Made by a program: the position numbers and the translations under genes
Assembly (NCBI GenBank): GCA_025529335.1
Contig: JAMYHX010000096.1
Span: 1 to 64,000 of the forward strand
Direction of reading: 5' to 3'
Length of the DNA: 64,000 nt
DNA from: Rhizopus sp. PT2906
Lineage: Eukaryota > Mucoromycota > Mucoromycetes > Mucorales > Rhizopodaceae
Shown here: piece by piece, positions 24,047-36,300 of the stretch
How the letters are laid out: every line of letters starts with the position of its first letter
Numbering within the stretch: the stretch's first letter is position 1
The notes under the pieces: model-generated
Database searches by the model: none
Told to the model about the DNA's origin: nothing
What the model saw: only the letters and a program-made list of their open reading frames with translations

Positions 24047-25920
24047 TTATTTTCTTACGACCTCAACAGAGAATAAACTTGGGCATTTTAATGGTCTACG
24101 TTCTTCATCCATATCATATTTTTTGTTGTTTACTTTCTTGTCTATGCTTTCGATCACGGACAACACTGCTGGTGCATCCACAAGAGGTGATTCAAGATCA
24201 GGTAAATTGATCTGCAGCTGCATAGAAGGATAAAGGCTTTGTAACCTTCTTTCATCATCATCGCTACTATTACCATCACTCGTACTACTGTCACTCTCAC
24301 TGCCACTTCCAACATCATCAGTAACCACAGTCGTAAAAGACAACCCGCTTTTAATTAATCCTAAACCAGGATTAAGTGGCGAGACGGCAAAAACCAATTC
24401 CATCAATCGCCCAATATATTTACACACAGAGACACCCTTACGACCAACCATGGCCTGAATTGCGTAAAAGATAGGATCAGGTACTGCCCCACCTTGGCGA
24501 AAAGCTAATAGAATGGCTAACGTAGCTCGTTCGTGATGCAATAAACCGGGTACATTGGCCAGCGGTCCTCCAGCAAGTGGCATATGGAAGGCGACAAAGG
24601 CACGTGTTTCTTTGGGATAATGAGAGGTAAGATTGGATAAGTGGATAGCTGCAGGAAGTAATCGATGAAGCTGTAGAGGATGATGTGGATCCAGATAGAT
24701 CTCGGGCAATGCACTTACTAAGATGGCGTAAATGGCGTCAAACTCAGTTTGAGAAAGTGCAAATTCGGATTTGGCTGCATAAGCCTTGACCCCTTCTAAA
24801 AGTGGGTCCTTTTGTTTCTCTTCTGGAGGAAGCAATTGGTAGCAGAAACCCTGGCGGACACCACCTTCGCTGAAATAGACACGTTTGATCTTGAACACTT
24901 CAAGAATAGCACTCACCAAGAAGCAGGAGGCAGGTATCATAGCAGCTCGTCGCTTTGAGATACGAAACACTTTAAGCTTCTTCATCAAGTCGTGCGGGTT
25001 CTTCTTTCTGTAGTGTTTGGCCAACCGCTTAAGTTCTTGACCTGTCATGGAGTATCCATTGATGATGGGTATAGGATACATCTGTTGACGATTTGTGTTT
25101 CTAAGTGGCATGAGTGTATCCTGAGCTTTGACAGCCATTGAAAGGTAACCAAGAGCTCGAAAGCCACCGCCACTCATGTATACTTCATATCCGTCCTTTG
25201 TAAGCAACGACTTTGGCAACTTGGATGAATCATGCGCTTTTTTTTAGCTCTAAAACAACCTCTTTGAACAGTCTATCGATATCCTTGCTTGACTCACATT
25301 TTGCAAGTCGTCGCTTCAATGCCGCGGCACCGTACGGGAGTGAGACAGGATGCTGTGAAACACAAATGTTGTCACTAACTATCGCATCTGTTGCATCAGC
25401 AGGCGTCGTATTTGTCATTACATAGCTTACTTCAACCGAGCCCCCTCCAAGATCCATCGTCAATCCATTGACACGGTGAAACGATCCTGTAGTGACATTA
25501 AAAAAAAAGATTGTATATTACTCCGTTTACACTTACCGACAATGCCCGAGGCTGAGATCAATGCTTCCTGCTGCTTAGTCAGTAATGAAACTGTCAAACC
25601 AGTTGTCTCGTATATCCTGTTTAAGAATTCTTTTGAGTTGATAGCGACACGAGTGGCTTCTGTGGCAATAACGTGAATTTGTTCTAGTTCGACATTTGCA
25701 TCTTGACAGAGTGATTTAAATCGCTTGAAACTCGTAATGACTTGATCCATGACATCTTCGGGTATGATTCGTTCATCGCCTTGGGCATCAAGTAGAGCAA
25801 TGGGTGCTCTTTCTTCATATGCTACAGGCAAGTGTCGTGCCAAGGCACTCACAATACCGAAACGAATACCGTTTGAGCCCATATCGACTATTCCAAAGGG
25901 TGCTTTGATTGTTGACATTT
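24047..25920 (-). CDS. RTG2: RTG2-like Ppx/GppA phosphatase-family protein, with an apparent frameshift
   Basis: Starts at 25920 with the ASKHA phosphate-1 loop GIVDMGSNGIRFGIV. It continues with IHVIATEATR, LLTKQQEALISASGIVG, then after an intron (about 25485-25545) the phosphate-2 loop LTMDLGGGSVEVSYV, and SLPYGAAALKRRLA. The large C-terminal part (24047-25230) has YMSGGGFRALGYLSM and an all-helical RTG2-type domain. At 25238-25245 a run of eight T (A8 in the gene) puts the two halves in different frames; a run of seven would join them and no GT-AG intron fits. The rest is open, so I read this as a likely sequence error or a real frameshift. RTG2 relatives sense mitochondrial state and drive retrograde signalling; an exopolyphosphatase is the alternative. 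Confidence 0.8.
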
Positions 25921-26039
25921 GAAAAAGAAGTAAAGAGTCAAAAAAGGCAAGTTTGAATAATGTTTTTTTTAATACATAATAAACTGCAAAAACGTAATAC
26001 ATATATAAGGTAGCTTTATTTAAAAAAAAAAAAAAAAAA

Positions 26040-26290
26040 CATGAACTATTCGTATTGAGAAGTGGTTTGGGCTGTTCAGTATTGAGGGCTATTTGACCCA
26101 CTTTGCGGGATGTCTACAACCTCTTTGGCATGCTTGCCTTCATTTAGCCTTATGATAATAGGGTTGACAATACTTGATAATAAAGTCTAAACCGGTGCCC
26201 ATTTCTGGTCAATCATCGCGTCTTGTATCAGGCTCTAATGTTCTTTTTGAAGTTCTTGGATATTATCCAAGGTTTCTCAATGATTCCTAA
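26040..26290 (-). pseudogene. decayed coding remnant upstream of the RTG2-like gene
   Basis: On the minus strand one frame reads like ordinary protein for about 80 codons but contains three internal stops (two TAG, one TGA). Readable pieces are ETLDNIQELQKEH, SLIQDAMIDQKWAPV and TLLSSIVNPIIIRLNEGKHA. No GT-AG pair removes the stops. It lies 120-370 bases upstream of the RTG2-like start, in the same direction. It could be a relic of a repeat ORF. The family is not recognised, and chance cannot be excluded. Confidence 0.35.
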
Positions 26291-26507
26291 AAAAAAAAAC
26301 TTGGTCAGTAACCATTACAGTTAAAATGATTTAGAATACTATTTTATAAGGTCGCTATAGCATTAGTCTATTTTCTGGTGCTAACCGCAAATTTACAGCC
26401 AAAAACCAGCAAGTTTCTATATAAAGTCAACACTTTTTATTTGTAAATACAAAAGAAAGAAATGGAAGAATAGTATAGTAGTAGTAGTTTCTGATAAAAC
26501 ATTGTAT

Positions 26508-27854
26508 TTATTTATAGAATTCAAAGTTGGAATCTTCCTTCTTTACATTAGCCTTGTAACCCTTTTCCAAATCTTTACTCAAAATAACATAACGGTTCTT
26601 TCTGACTGCATGCATACCAGCTTCTTGACAGATGGCTGCAATTTCTGCTCCAGACAATTTATCAGGTCGTGAAACGACTATTAAACATAATTAGCATCCA
26701 TAATTTCATATTCATATAAACCACTTACAGTCTTCCAAGTCCACTTCTTCAGACAAGTTCATCTTTGATGTAATTGTTTGGAAAATAAGACGCTTTTGAC
26801 GACGATCTGGCGTAGGGAATTCAATCTTTCTGTCAAGACGTCCAGGACGTAATAAAGCAGGATCTAATGTGTCTGCACGGTTGGTGGCCATGATGACTTT
26901 AACATTTGATGTTTGATCAAAACCATCCATTTGGTTGAGTAATTCCAATAAGATACGTTGCACTTCTCTATCCGCACCTGTTTGAGCATCAAAACGTTTT
27001 GTAGCAATTGCATCAATTTCGTCAATAAAAACAATTGAGGGAGAGTTTTCACGAGCCAGTCTAAATACATCACGAACCATACGAGGACCTTCACCAAGGT
27101 ATTTCTGTACAAACTCTGATCCAACCACACGAATGAAGCTGGCTGTTGTGTGGTGCGCGACTGCTTTAACGAGCATGGTTTTACCAGTACCTGGAGGACC
27201 ATACAAGAGAACACCTCTCGGAGGATCAATACCAATTTGACGATAGAGATCAAAGTGAGTCAAGGGTAATTCTACTGCTTCTCTAATTTCTTGCTTCTGA
27301 ATATCCAAACCACCCACATCTGAATAAGATACATCAGGCTTCTCATCAGCTCCTAAAAGTGCAATGCTGCTATCAGCTTCTGGTGGTAAAACGTCAACAA
27401 GTGCATTCGAGTGACGGTGTAAGGCAACCGAAGAACTTGGTTTTAGTAATTCACGATCAATTGTACTAAGGATGCGAACAACGTAATTAGAGCCAGTTGT
27501 TGAACCCACAATACCGGTATGTTGATCAATGGGTTCCAAGAATTGACCCAACACGAGTGGAACTGACTTGATACGCTTGACTTCTTCCTGTGCTCGAACA
27601 AGTTCTCTCTTCAAATTCTTTTGTTCATCTTTGATGTATTCTTCTTGGAGTTCAATGAACTCTATATCTCTCTGAAGCTTCTTTAACTTAACATACAAGT
27701 CTTTCTCCGATAAGTCTTCAAGTTGTTCTCCTTTTGGAAGGATGGTCGTGCTTGTTTCTTTGACCTATTTTTTATACATAATGTCAATACATGTCTTGTG
27801 ATGAATGTAGGATTATGTTACTTCTTGTTTAATCTGAATTCCAATTTCTTCCAT
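26508..27854 (-). CDS. RPT3: 26S proteasome regulatory ATPase subunit RPT3 (PSMC4)
   Basis: Three exons on the minus strand encode about 410 residues, the usual size. Order: acidic N-terminus, coiled coil (LYVKLKKLQRDIEFIELQEE), OB region, then the AAA+ core. The core has Walker A GPPGTGKTMLVKAVA, Walker B IVFIDEIDAIA, the pore-loop region SEFVQKYLGEG, sensor 1 MATNRADTLDPA and Arg fingers in LLRPGRLDRKIEF. The short last exon holds RPDKLSGAEIAAICQEAGMHA. The RPT3-specific N-terminal PSVALHRHSNALVDVLPPEAD and VLGQFLEP separate it from other RPT subunits. Product: one of six ATPases unfolding substrates at the base of the 19S particle. The start exon is tiny and divergent from the ZNG1 gene. 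Confidence 0.95.
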
Positions 27855-28061
27855 AGTTTATAGCTTGAATATTTTGGTTTATTTGATTAGAGAAAGAAAA
27901 TAAAAAAAAAAAAAAGAAATACGATCTGGTGAAAACAAGCAACGCGTAATTCTCGCAGTTGGTATTATTGAAACGTCATCACCCTGCAAATTCAGTAGCC
28001 GATCAAATGTCCATTTTAGGGAATTTACAGTTGTTTTTTTTTTTTCTTTCTTAGAATCATT
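27855..28061. promoter_or_regulatory. divergent promoter region between RPT3 and ZNG1
   Basis: A 207-base gap between outward-pointing start codons. It has an A13 run at 27902-27914 or so (upstream of RPT3) and a T14 run at about 28032-28045 (upstream of ZNG1). Each is a T tract on the sense strand of its own gene. No match to the yeast proteasome PACE element (GGTGGCAAA) was seen. Confidence 0.5.
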
Positions 28062-29540
28062 ATGTCTGACGATTTGGAAGATATTCCAGAGCTTGTGCCT
28101 GCAGTCAACATTGAAACAAGGTAAACATGACAAAAAATATTAAAAACAAGAAAACTGAGCATATTTAAACCGGGTGATAGCAATGAACCTATAGAACAAC
28201 AAAATACCGCAAACACCAAGATTCCAGTCACCATTGTCACAGGTAAAAGCATTAACGCATAACAACTTGAAAAAGTCTTACAGAGTGATCATAGGCTTTT
28301 TGGGAAGTGGTAAAACGACACTGTTGAATTATATTTTAACGGAAAAGCACGACAAGAAAATCGCGGTTATTCTAAATGAATTTGGTGATAGTAAGAAAAA
28401 AAGTGTATGACAGCAACAATGCATGAAAATAACCTAAATATAAGGTAGTGACATCGAAAAGAGTCTGTCGGTTAACCAGGATGGCAATTTATATGAAGAG
28501 TGGTTGGAGCTAAGAAATGGGTGCTTATGCTGTTCTACAAAGTAAGAAGTGTGTAAAAAATATAATCATGTGTATTTATTCATTTGAAAAAGAGATGTTG
28601 GTGTAAAGGCGATAGAAAATCTAATGGAGAAGAAAGGCAAATTTGATTATATCCTTTTGGAGACAAGCGGTTTGGCAGATCCCGGTCCTATAGCATCCAT
28701 GTTTTGGTTGGATGATGGGTTAGGAAGTGAAATTTATCTAGACGGCATTGTCACCTTGGTAGATGCCAAACATATCAAGGATTATATGAAGGAAGAGAAA
28801 AAGGATTTGATGATGAATGAAGCATTAAAGTAAGTATTTTATATTGTTGGTATCGCCCTGTCTTATTGTTATTATAGACAGGTGGCTATTGCTGATCGTA
28901 TTGTCATCAATAAGAAAGACTTGATCACAGATGATCAATTACGGCAGCTTCAAGAAGATTTAAGCTCAATCAACTCTGTAGCTGATATGATGGTAACCGA
29001 AAGATCAAGAATTCCCTTGGATTATATCCTAGACATTAAGGCTTATGATGTGAAGAATGTGGATGCTCTTGTTTATCAAACCAACAAGATAAATGAACAT
29101 GCCAAGACGCATGCCCATGAAATTAGTCATGTAAAAAAAAGAAAGAAAGAGTTAAACTAAATGACTAATCACTTAAATAGGGGGTGCAAACTGTATGTAT
29201 ACAATTTGACCAGCAATTAGATAAACTTGAACCATTAGAATATTGGATTCAAGATTTACTATGGGAGAAAAAAATACAAGGGATCGAGAGTGATCCTGTT
29301 ACTGTCTTGAGATTGAAGGGCATCATCTACCCACCTAAAGATAAAACACTCTCAAATACCAAGAAGAGACTTGTTATTCAAGGTGTACAGGCTCTCTATG
29401 ATATTCAAGAAGGATATTCTGAAGTAGAAGAAGAGACAAACACGTCCAGTAAAATTGTGCTTATCGGAAAGGACCTACAAAAAGATCAACTCTCCCGTTC
29501 CCTTGACAACGTTTTAAAAATTAAACACAACATCCTTTAA
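28062..29540 (+). CDS. ZNG1: ZNG1-type zinc-transferring GTPase (COG0523/CBWD)
   Basis: Seven or so exons encode about 390 residues, collinear with human ZNG1/CBWD. The N-terminal tail has DIPELVPAV, equal to the METAP-docking CPELVP motif except that Cys is Ile. The GTPase follows: Walker A GFLGSGKTTLLN (split by an intron), ILNEFGD, the metal-binding CLCC in ELRNGCLCCS, LLETSGLADPGP (switch/DxxG-like) and INKKDL (NKxD). The C-terminal CobW domain has a His-rich stretch (NEHAKTHAHEISH) before an intron and ends KIKHNIL. By family it hands zinc to methionine aminopeptidase under zinc limitation. The missing docking Cys may alter or shift that interaction. Confidence 0.92.
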
Positions 29541-29662
29541 GCTATTGGCTGAGTTTCCTTTTTATTTAAAAAAGTAATCTCTGTTTGCCCCCCTTCTTTT
29601 TTTTTCTCTTTTTTTTTTTTTTTTCTTTCTCTTTTTTCTTTTCAGGAACAAGAATATAAAAT

Positions 29663-31128
29663 ATGAATACAGAGTTTGACGATGTATGTCATGAAAAAAA
29701 AATGAATAATACAACAAACAAATATGAATAAAAAACCTATTATTTCATTCTAGGTGTTGACCAACCAACCTGTAGTCATTGATAATGTAAACTATTCACG
29801 TAATAATAGAATGACAAGAGTAAAAAGATGACTCATCTGTCTTATTCAGGGCTCTGGTGTAATCAAGGCAGGTTTTGCAGGAGAAGAACAACCTAAATGC
29901 TTTTTCCCTTCCATGTAAGAAAGTGTCATCATGTTCTTATTCCTACTAATGTCACTTTTAGTGTTGGACGACCGAAACATGAACGCATTATGGCAGGTGC
30001 AGTCGAGGGAGATAACTTTATTGGTAGAAAAGCTCAAGAATTACGTGGCTTACTAAAGATTAGATACCCTATCGAGCACGGTATTGTCACAGATTGGGAA
30101 GACATGGAACGAATCTGGCAATACATTTACACAGATGAACTCAAGACACTTTCTGAAGAGGTAAAAGCATAATATGTTAAAGGACAATGACTTAATATAA
30201 AACAGCATCCTGTCTTGTTGACTGAAGCGCCCTTGAACCCTCGATCAAATCGGGATACTGCAGCCCAAATCTTTTTTGAAACTTTCAATGTTCCTGCCTT
30301 GTTTACCTCGATTCAGGCTGTACTTAGTTTGTAAGTCATGATGTTGTTATTTAATATTTGCCAACCGAAAAAAAAATATCTAGGTATTCTTCTGGTAGAA
30401 CAACAGGCATCGTGCTTGACTCAGGAGATGGCGTAACACATGCAGTACCTGTTTATGAAGGATTTGCTATTCCTCATGCTATCCGTAGAGTGGATATTGC
30501 AGGAAGAGATGTTACTGAATATTTGCAACTTTTATTAAGAAAGTCTGGTTATAACTTCCATACGACAGCAGAAAAGGAAGTTGTGCGTATTATCAAAGAA
30601 AAGACGTGTTATATTGCATTAAATCCTGTTAAAGAAGAAAAGGAAATAAGCGGTAATATAAATGATTTTATATTACCTGATGGCAACATTATCAAGGTAA
30701 AAGGAATACAGTCATGTTTTATACGCTTTTTAAATTTTCTCCTTTTATAGCTTGGTGCGGAAAGATTCAAAGCACCCGAGATCTTGTTCCAACCAGAGTT
30801 AATTGGAGAAGAATATCCTGGTGTCCATCAGATTATTGTTGATTGTATTGGTCGTGCTGATCTTGACTTGAGAAAGTCTCTTTACTCCAATGTTGTTCTC
30901 TCTGGTGGATCTACCTTGTGTAAGGGATTTGGTGAGCGTCTCTTGTCCGAAATAAAGCGACTTGCATTAAAAGACATAAAGATCAAGATCTATGCTCCCC
31001 CTGAAAGAAAATACAGTACATGGATTGGTGGCTCTATTTTGGCTTCTCTCAATACATTCAAAAAGATGTGGGTATCAGCTGAAGAATATCAAGAAGATCC
31101 AGATATCATTCATAAAAAGACATTTTAA
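29663..31128 (+). CDS. ARP1: actin-related protein 1 (centractin), dynactin
   Basis: Six or seven exons give about 375 residues. The first exon is 21 nt (MNTEFDD), then VVIDNGSGVIKAGFAGEEQP (actin phosphate-1 loop). Further conserved segments are RPKHERIMAGAVEGDNFIG, YPIEHGIVTDWEDMERIW, LLTEAPLNPRSNR, IVLDSGDGVTHAVPVYEG (phosphate-2 loop) and NVVLSGGSTLCKGFGERL. The end IHKKTF matches the RKTF end of centractins rather than KCF of actin. ARP1 forms the short filament of dynactin that couples dynein to cargo. A long T-rich tract (about 29595-29642) precedes the start. Confidence 0.95.
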
Positions 31129-31284
31129 TTTATCCTTTCTTTTGTATACCATTAATTATATTCAACACCAATTTCAAGTGATCTTCTTTAACAACATCTT
31201 TTCATAAATAAAAAAGAATCAAGATGACTTTAATCGTGTAATGACTTATAATGAGATAATAAGCTCAAATCGATTCGATCCTGG

Positions 31285-31435
31285 ATGTCTGCTTATGCAA
31301 ATGATATTAGCAATGCCCTCGATAGCACACTTCCATCAATCCAAAAATTACGTGAAACACTATATCATGTTGGATTTCGTAAAGATTATGATCCTATCGC
31401 TCACAATAATGCTAGTTTCATGAAAATAACTACAA
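31285..31435 (+). CDS. possible small gene or exon between ARP1 and CDT1, unrecognised
   Basis: An ATG at 31285 opens a frame reading like ordinary protein for about 50 codons (ALDSTLPSIQKLRETLYHVG; later HNNASFMKITTR). It then runs into low-complexity CT and T repeats with a weak GT donor. I could not splice it in frame to the CDT1-like gene, which has its own good start at 31652. It may be a short independent gene whose other exons I failed to find, or a relic. No family was recognised. Confidence 0.3.
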
Positions 31436-31651
31436 GGTTTTTCATATATCTCATTTCCTTGTTTCTTGTGCGCTTTCCCTCTCTCTCTCTCTCTCTCTCT
31501 TTCTCAAGTTTGTTTGAAATAATCATCAGTGTATTAAAAACCTTCTTTCCCCTTATTTCAAAGTCACGTTCTTTTATTTTTTTTGTTGGGCTACTGTTTT
31601 TTTTTTTTTTTTTTTTTTTTTTCCTTTTATAAACGCGTATATAAAGTAAAG

Positions 31652-33196
31652 ATGAAAGTGCAAGGGCGCTTAGAGTTTCGAACAAGAGTAATAATAATAA
31701 GACAGTAAAACATTGTTCATATTCTCATATATACAATAGCGAAATGTAACTAGACGAGCTGAAGCCATTTCAAATAAAAATAATGCTCTAATGGAAGGTA
31801 AAGCATTTAGAGCAGCTGACGATGTAAGTTCAAAAGATATTTTACAAGACAATTATCTAACTTTTTTTTTCATAGATTATCTTGAAACCAACTGTAAGAA
31901 TACATATATACATACAAAAGATAACACATTGACATGTTTATAGGTTTCCCTAACACGAAAGAGTGCACGCATTGCCAGTAAAACATTAAAACAAATAGAA
32001 TTACCATTTAAAAAAGACGAACAATTGGAAGACAAGAAACGTAAAAATGACACAGAAGAGACCAATTCAAACAAGAAACAAAAAACAGAAGCCAATATTC
32101 CCAAAGAGATTATAACAGATGAACTGCAAAAAGAGACAAAAGAAAAAGTGACTGAACATGTTCAGAAAGAAAGAGTTACAGTACAAGCTCAGGAAGAAAC
32201 AGTGACTGAGCAAGTTCAAGAAGAAGAAGAAGAAAAGGCTATTGTACAAGTTCAGGAAGAAGAAAAAGTGATTGTTGTAGAAGAAAAATGTATGAAATCA
32301 TCGAATAAAGAAATGATGACTACCATGCTTGATAAAGGTGACAACATCGTAAAAGGATCACATGATACAGACAACCTTAAAGATATCAGTACAAGAGATA
32401 ACAATGAAATGATACCTCCTATAGAACAATCATCCAAGACTCAAGATGACAATAAGCATCACATTTCATCAGACGCACCTTTTAAAACATATGTGTCTTT
32501 GGCTGATAAACAAAGAATTGAAGATGAAAAGCTGATTATTACCAGTGTCCGTAAAGCACTCGATATCGTCATCACTGATCGTGTTGCTCGTAACCAACCT
32601 ACTCTATACCATCAAACAGAAGCTATACTAAGAAACATGACGGGAAGAAACATAAAGATATCACATATCTGTAAAATCATGTACCTTGCTCCTCGATTAT
32701 ATTCAGTAGAGGCCAAGGAATTAAGAACATATGGCGGCAAAATCAATGAAGACTTCTTGATCGAATTTGGCAAGGAATGGAGAGTACCTTTAGTTGGAAA
32801 AGATTTACAATTGCGAGCGGATATGTTGCGTGAGGCTGTTGATAGATACTTTAATGAACATCCAGAGCATGATGCCACTGTCCCTGAAGCACCACTGCCA
32901 AGATTACGAACTGTAGTAAATAAGGATGAATGGGAAAAGCAAGCTAATCTGCCACAGGGTGTAAGTAACATTGAATGTCAACATACGTTTTACCAACATG
33001 TGTATGTAGATCAAAAAACTGCTGGAAGCACATAAAGCTGTCAAGCAAGAACGAATAGAACAACAAAAGCCAAAGCCAACACCTCAGGGTTCAGTCAAGG
33101 AGAGATTTGAAGCTCTTCGTGCTAGAGTAAGTGTAGATGACAATGTTTCATTCATAAACTAACAATGTACACTAGTTGGCTTCCAAAAAGAAATAA
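31652..33196 (+). CDS. CDT1-like replication licensing factor, short form
   Basis: Exon 1 is 31652-31687 and splices in phase 0 over a 52-nt intron to 31740. Small exons follow at about 31740-31824 and 31876-31891, and a long one from about 31945 to 32959. The last two exons end at the TAA at 33196. The N-terminal 170 residues are basic and then Glu/Gln/Val-rich with imperfect VTEQVQEE-type repeats. The central part resembles the CDT1 geminin/MCM-binding helical domain: PTLYHQTEAILRNMTGRNIK, ISHICKIMYLAPRLYSVEA, then LRADMLREAVDRYFNEHPEH. It ends SVKERFEALRARLASKKK, like the LLERIRAKE linker that precedes the C-terminal winged helix in CDT1, and the winged helix itself is absent. Role inferred: loading MCM at origins. 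Confidence 0.65.
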
Positions 33197-33307
33197 AATG
33201 ACAAGTCTTTTCCCGTTGTGATGTGTGCACATTATGAAATAAATTAAAAAAAAAAAAAACATCTTCTTTATAAACAACGTAATCTAACAAAATGGAATGG
33301 ACTTTAT

Positions 33308-36300
33308 TTACTTGAGATGCTTAAATATATCCTCTGTTCCTTCATCGGATGAGGTGAGAGATGATGCCTCTAATAGCTTGGCAACATGTTTTGGTGCTTG
33401 AGGCACATCAATGAGTAAATCTTCATAGCCTTCCATGAATTTCTTAAAGGCATTGATGTATATTTGCTTGTCTAATAGTTTTTCAGATAGTAGATAAGCC
33501 ATGATGTCAGCCATTGTATCCACATCCTCTGATTTTCTCTCTACGACTGTCAGCATCTCCTCTACAAATATCTCAAGGTAATGTACATCATCAAGTTCTT
33601 TCACACATTCAACAAGTTCCTATATATTCAAATAGAGAATGAGTCTATGTAAAAAGAATTTCTATTCCTTTCTTCTTACCTTTTTATCTCTAATACCAAA
33701 GTATTCGTCAATGATATTCTTCGATTTGCGTTTAACAACTTCATCGGATAACTTCTTACTTGAAGTAGTCACTGCAGTAGCGATAGCAGTATCATTGCTA
33801 TCGGTGGAGTTGCTCTCATCAGCTGGTGTACTTCTTGGAAGTAACTGCAGCTTCTTGCGTTCCTCAGGCTTGTCTCCATTGGATAACGCACTAAACATAT
33901 TCATGGCTGGACTTGCTCTACCATCATTGGGACCTTTGCTATCACTGCCTGCCTTATTTCTTGTCAAGCTTGGGAATGGGCTGTTGGAGGGGCCAAGGAG
34001 ATTGTTCTTTGAACGACTGCGGTCTGTTTTGCCAAAGTTGGACAGTTCGTTCGCACGTGATTTATCACTTACAGGTGATGATGATCCAGATCCAACCGTA
34101 TTCCAGCCATCGTTGCCTGGGCTGCCAGCATTATTACTGGTGTTGCTGCCATGATAGTCCCTTCCACCACGGAATGAGCCTGTTCGCTGCATGTTGTTGT
34201 TGTTGCTGTTATATTGATTGGGTATAAAAGGTCCGCGGTTGCTGTTGCCTCTCTTAACAGTGTTTGTCTCCTTGTGCTCCTTGTCCTTCTCGGCCATCTC
34301 ATGGATCTTGGCGAGTGTTGTAGGACCGACTTGGTTGCTTGCGTTTCTAGGAACCCAGTTTTGTTTACGCAAGTCAAATACGTCCTATAACAAACATTAG
34401 TCATAGAACCCTTTTTTTTTTGTTTTCTATATTTACCTGAATCATGAATTTCACACGAGATGATATCTTGGGACTATTCATCATTTCATTCTTCATTCTT
34501 GCCGTAACGATATCAACCCACTTGGACGTCTTGGGCTTACTGTCGAGGGTCTTACCGATGGTCGTAAGCAGCTTACAAAGTGACTCTGCCTCTTCATCGC
34601 CTGCATTCTGAGGATCGTTACATAATTTGATCAAGCAGCCATACATAATACGTTCGGACAGCATTTCCAACTTGAACAACTCACCAATGAATTGGATAAG
34701 ACCAAGACCTTGACGTTTGGCTTTGGCGGCGGCATAATACTCATCAGTCAACATGGCACTCTCATCAGCTTCGGGCATATTGACCTTCCATCCCTTTTCG
34801 AATTCCACTTGACATCGACTGAACAAGTATTTTCTGAATAAAAGCACACCACACGATGGGTTGCCTTGGTCGTCCAAGAGACTGGTATCACGAATATCAT
34901 TTGTCATGCTGCTGGACATTCTGTGACAAAGGCGAGCCCACATGCTGGCAAAAGCAGGTTCGTCACAGGCCTTTTCAAATGTAAGCTTGATAACCGTACG
35001 GAGGGCCATACCGTCTTCTTCCTTTTCGGATTGCTTAGCATAGTTGAAGATTTGTTCAGAGATTGAATCGAATTTTTCAATTGTCAACTTGTTCAACAAA
35101 GCCTTCACTTTACGGGTAATAATCTCTTCAGATAAGAGTCCAGAATCAGAGACCGCTTTATCGTTTGCTTGTTGAACGGCAACCGTAGGTACCCATCGGT
35201 TCTCTGTCTTTGTAAGTGGAGCAACAGGTTCTAGTGCAGGAGAAGCTTGCTGGGAGGGGTTGCGGATGATCTTCATACCGTTAGGTGTAGATCTTCCCAT
35301 ACCTCTACCACCCATGCCTCCGCCACGTCCACTGGGTTGTCGCTCCATAAACATACCACTGCTGTTGCTACGAGGGTTCAATGGACGACCCGTGTTAAAC
35401 TTGCCCATTTCCATTCGTCCATCACGAGAGCCCATTCTAAAGGTGGATGGGTCGCCACTGTGTGTTCGATGACTACTGCTTCTTTCACGATTGAGATTGG
35501 AGCCAGTTGAAGGACCGGAGGTTTTATATTTCTTGGAAGTATCAACTGCCTCGTTAACAACAGACAAGTCGGCGGTCGTGTCTTTACAGAGAGTACTAAA
35601 CAGCTTCAAGAATTCTACACTATATATATATTTTCCGTCGACCTTGGATGGAGCTTGGACATTAGGTGGGTACTTGATCGTACTAGGATCCTCAATAAGC
35701 TGGATAGGCCTATCGTTTATCAACGGTGTAGGAGTAGCACTGACAGGTGATTGAGTCAAGGATGGCTTATGGTCTGAGGCCAAGGATGTATCGATCACCG
35801 TTGCCGATCGAGCACGTTCTTCTTCATCCTTTTTCTTTTTAGCCTCCAACTCACTCTTAATACGTCTCAGCTCTTGCTCCTCTTCAGCCTTTCGTTGAGC
35901 CTCTTCCTCTTCCTGTTTCTTCTTTCTCTCAGCTTCCAATGCAGCGAGTCTCTCCTTTTCGATACGTTCGGCCTCTTCTCTTTCCTTGCGCTCCTTTTCT
36001 TCCCGTTCCAGTCGTTCCTTCTCTTCGCGCTCTCTTTCCAGACGTTCCTTTTCTTCAGCAGCTCTTCTTTCCTGTTCCAAGCGCTCTTCTTCAGCCTTGC
36101 GCTTAGCCTCAAGCTCAGCCTCCTCACGCTCACGCTTTTCACGAAGCTCACGATCACGAATGGCAGGATCAACAATTTCCACGCGTTTGGATACATTGGG
36201 TTGTGGGATCTGAAAGTCGAATTTTTCAGTCTTTGTTGCAACAGGAGTGGCTGTTGTTGTGGATAAGGCCATGGGTGTAGTGTCAATTGCAGTACCTGTA

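Noticed and set aside
35874..36266. Ser/Phe/Leu-rich open frame on the plus strand
   Set aside because: Antisense of the Glu/Arg/Lys helix of eIF4G; composition is a shadow.
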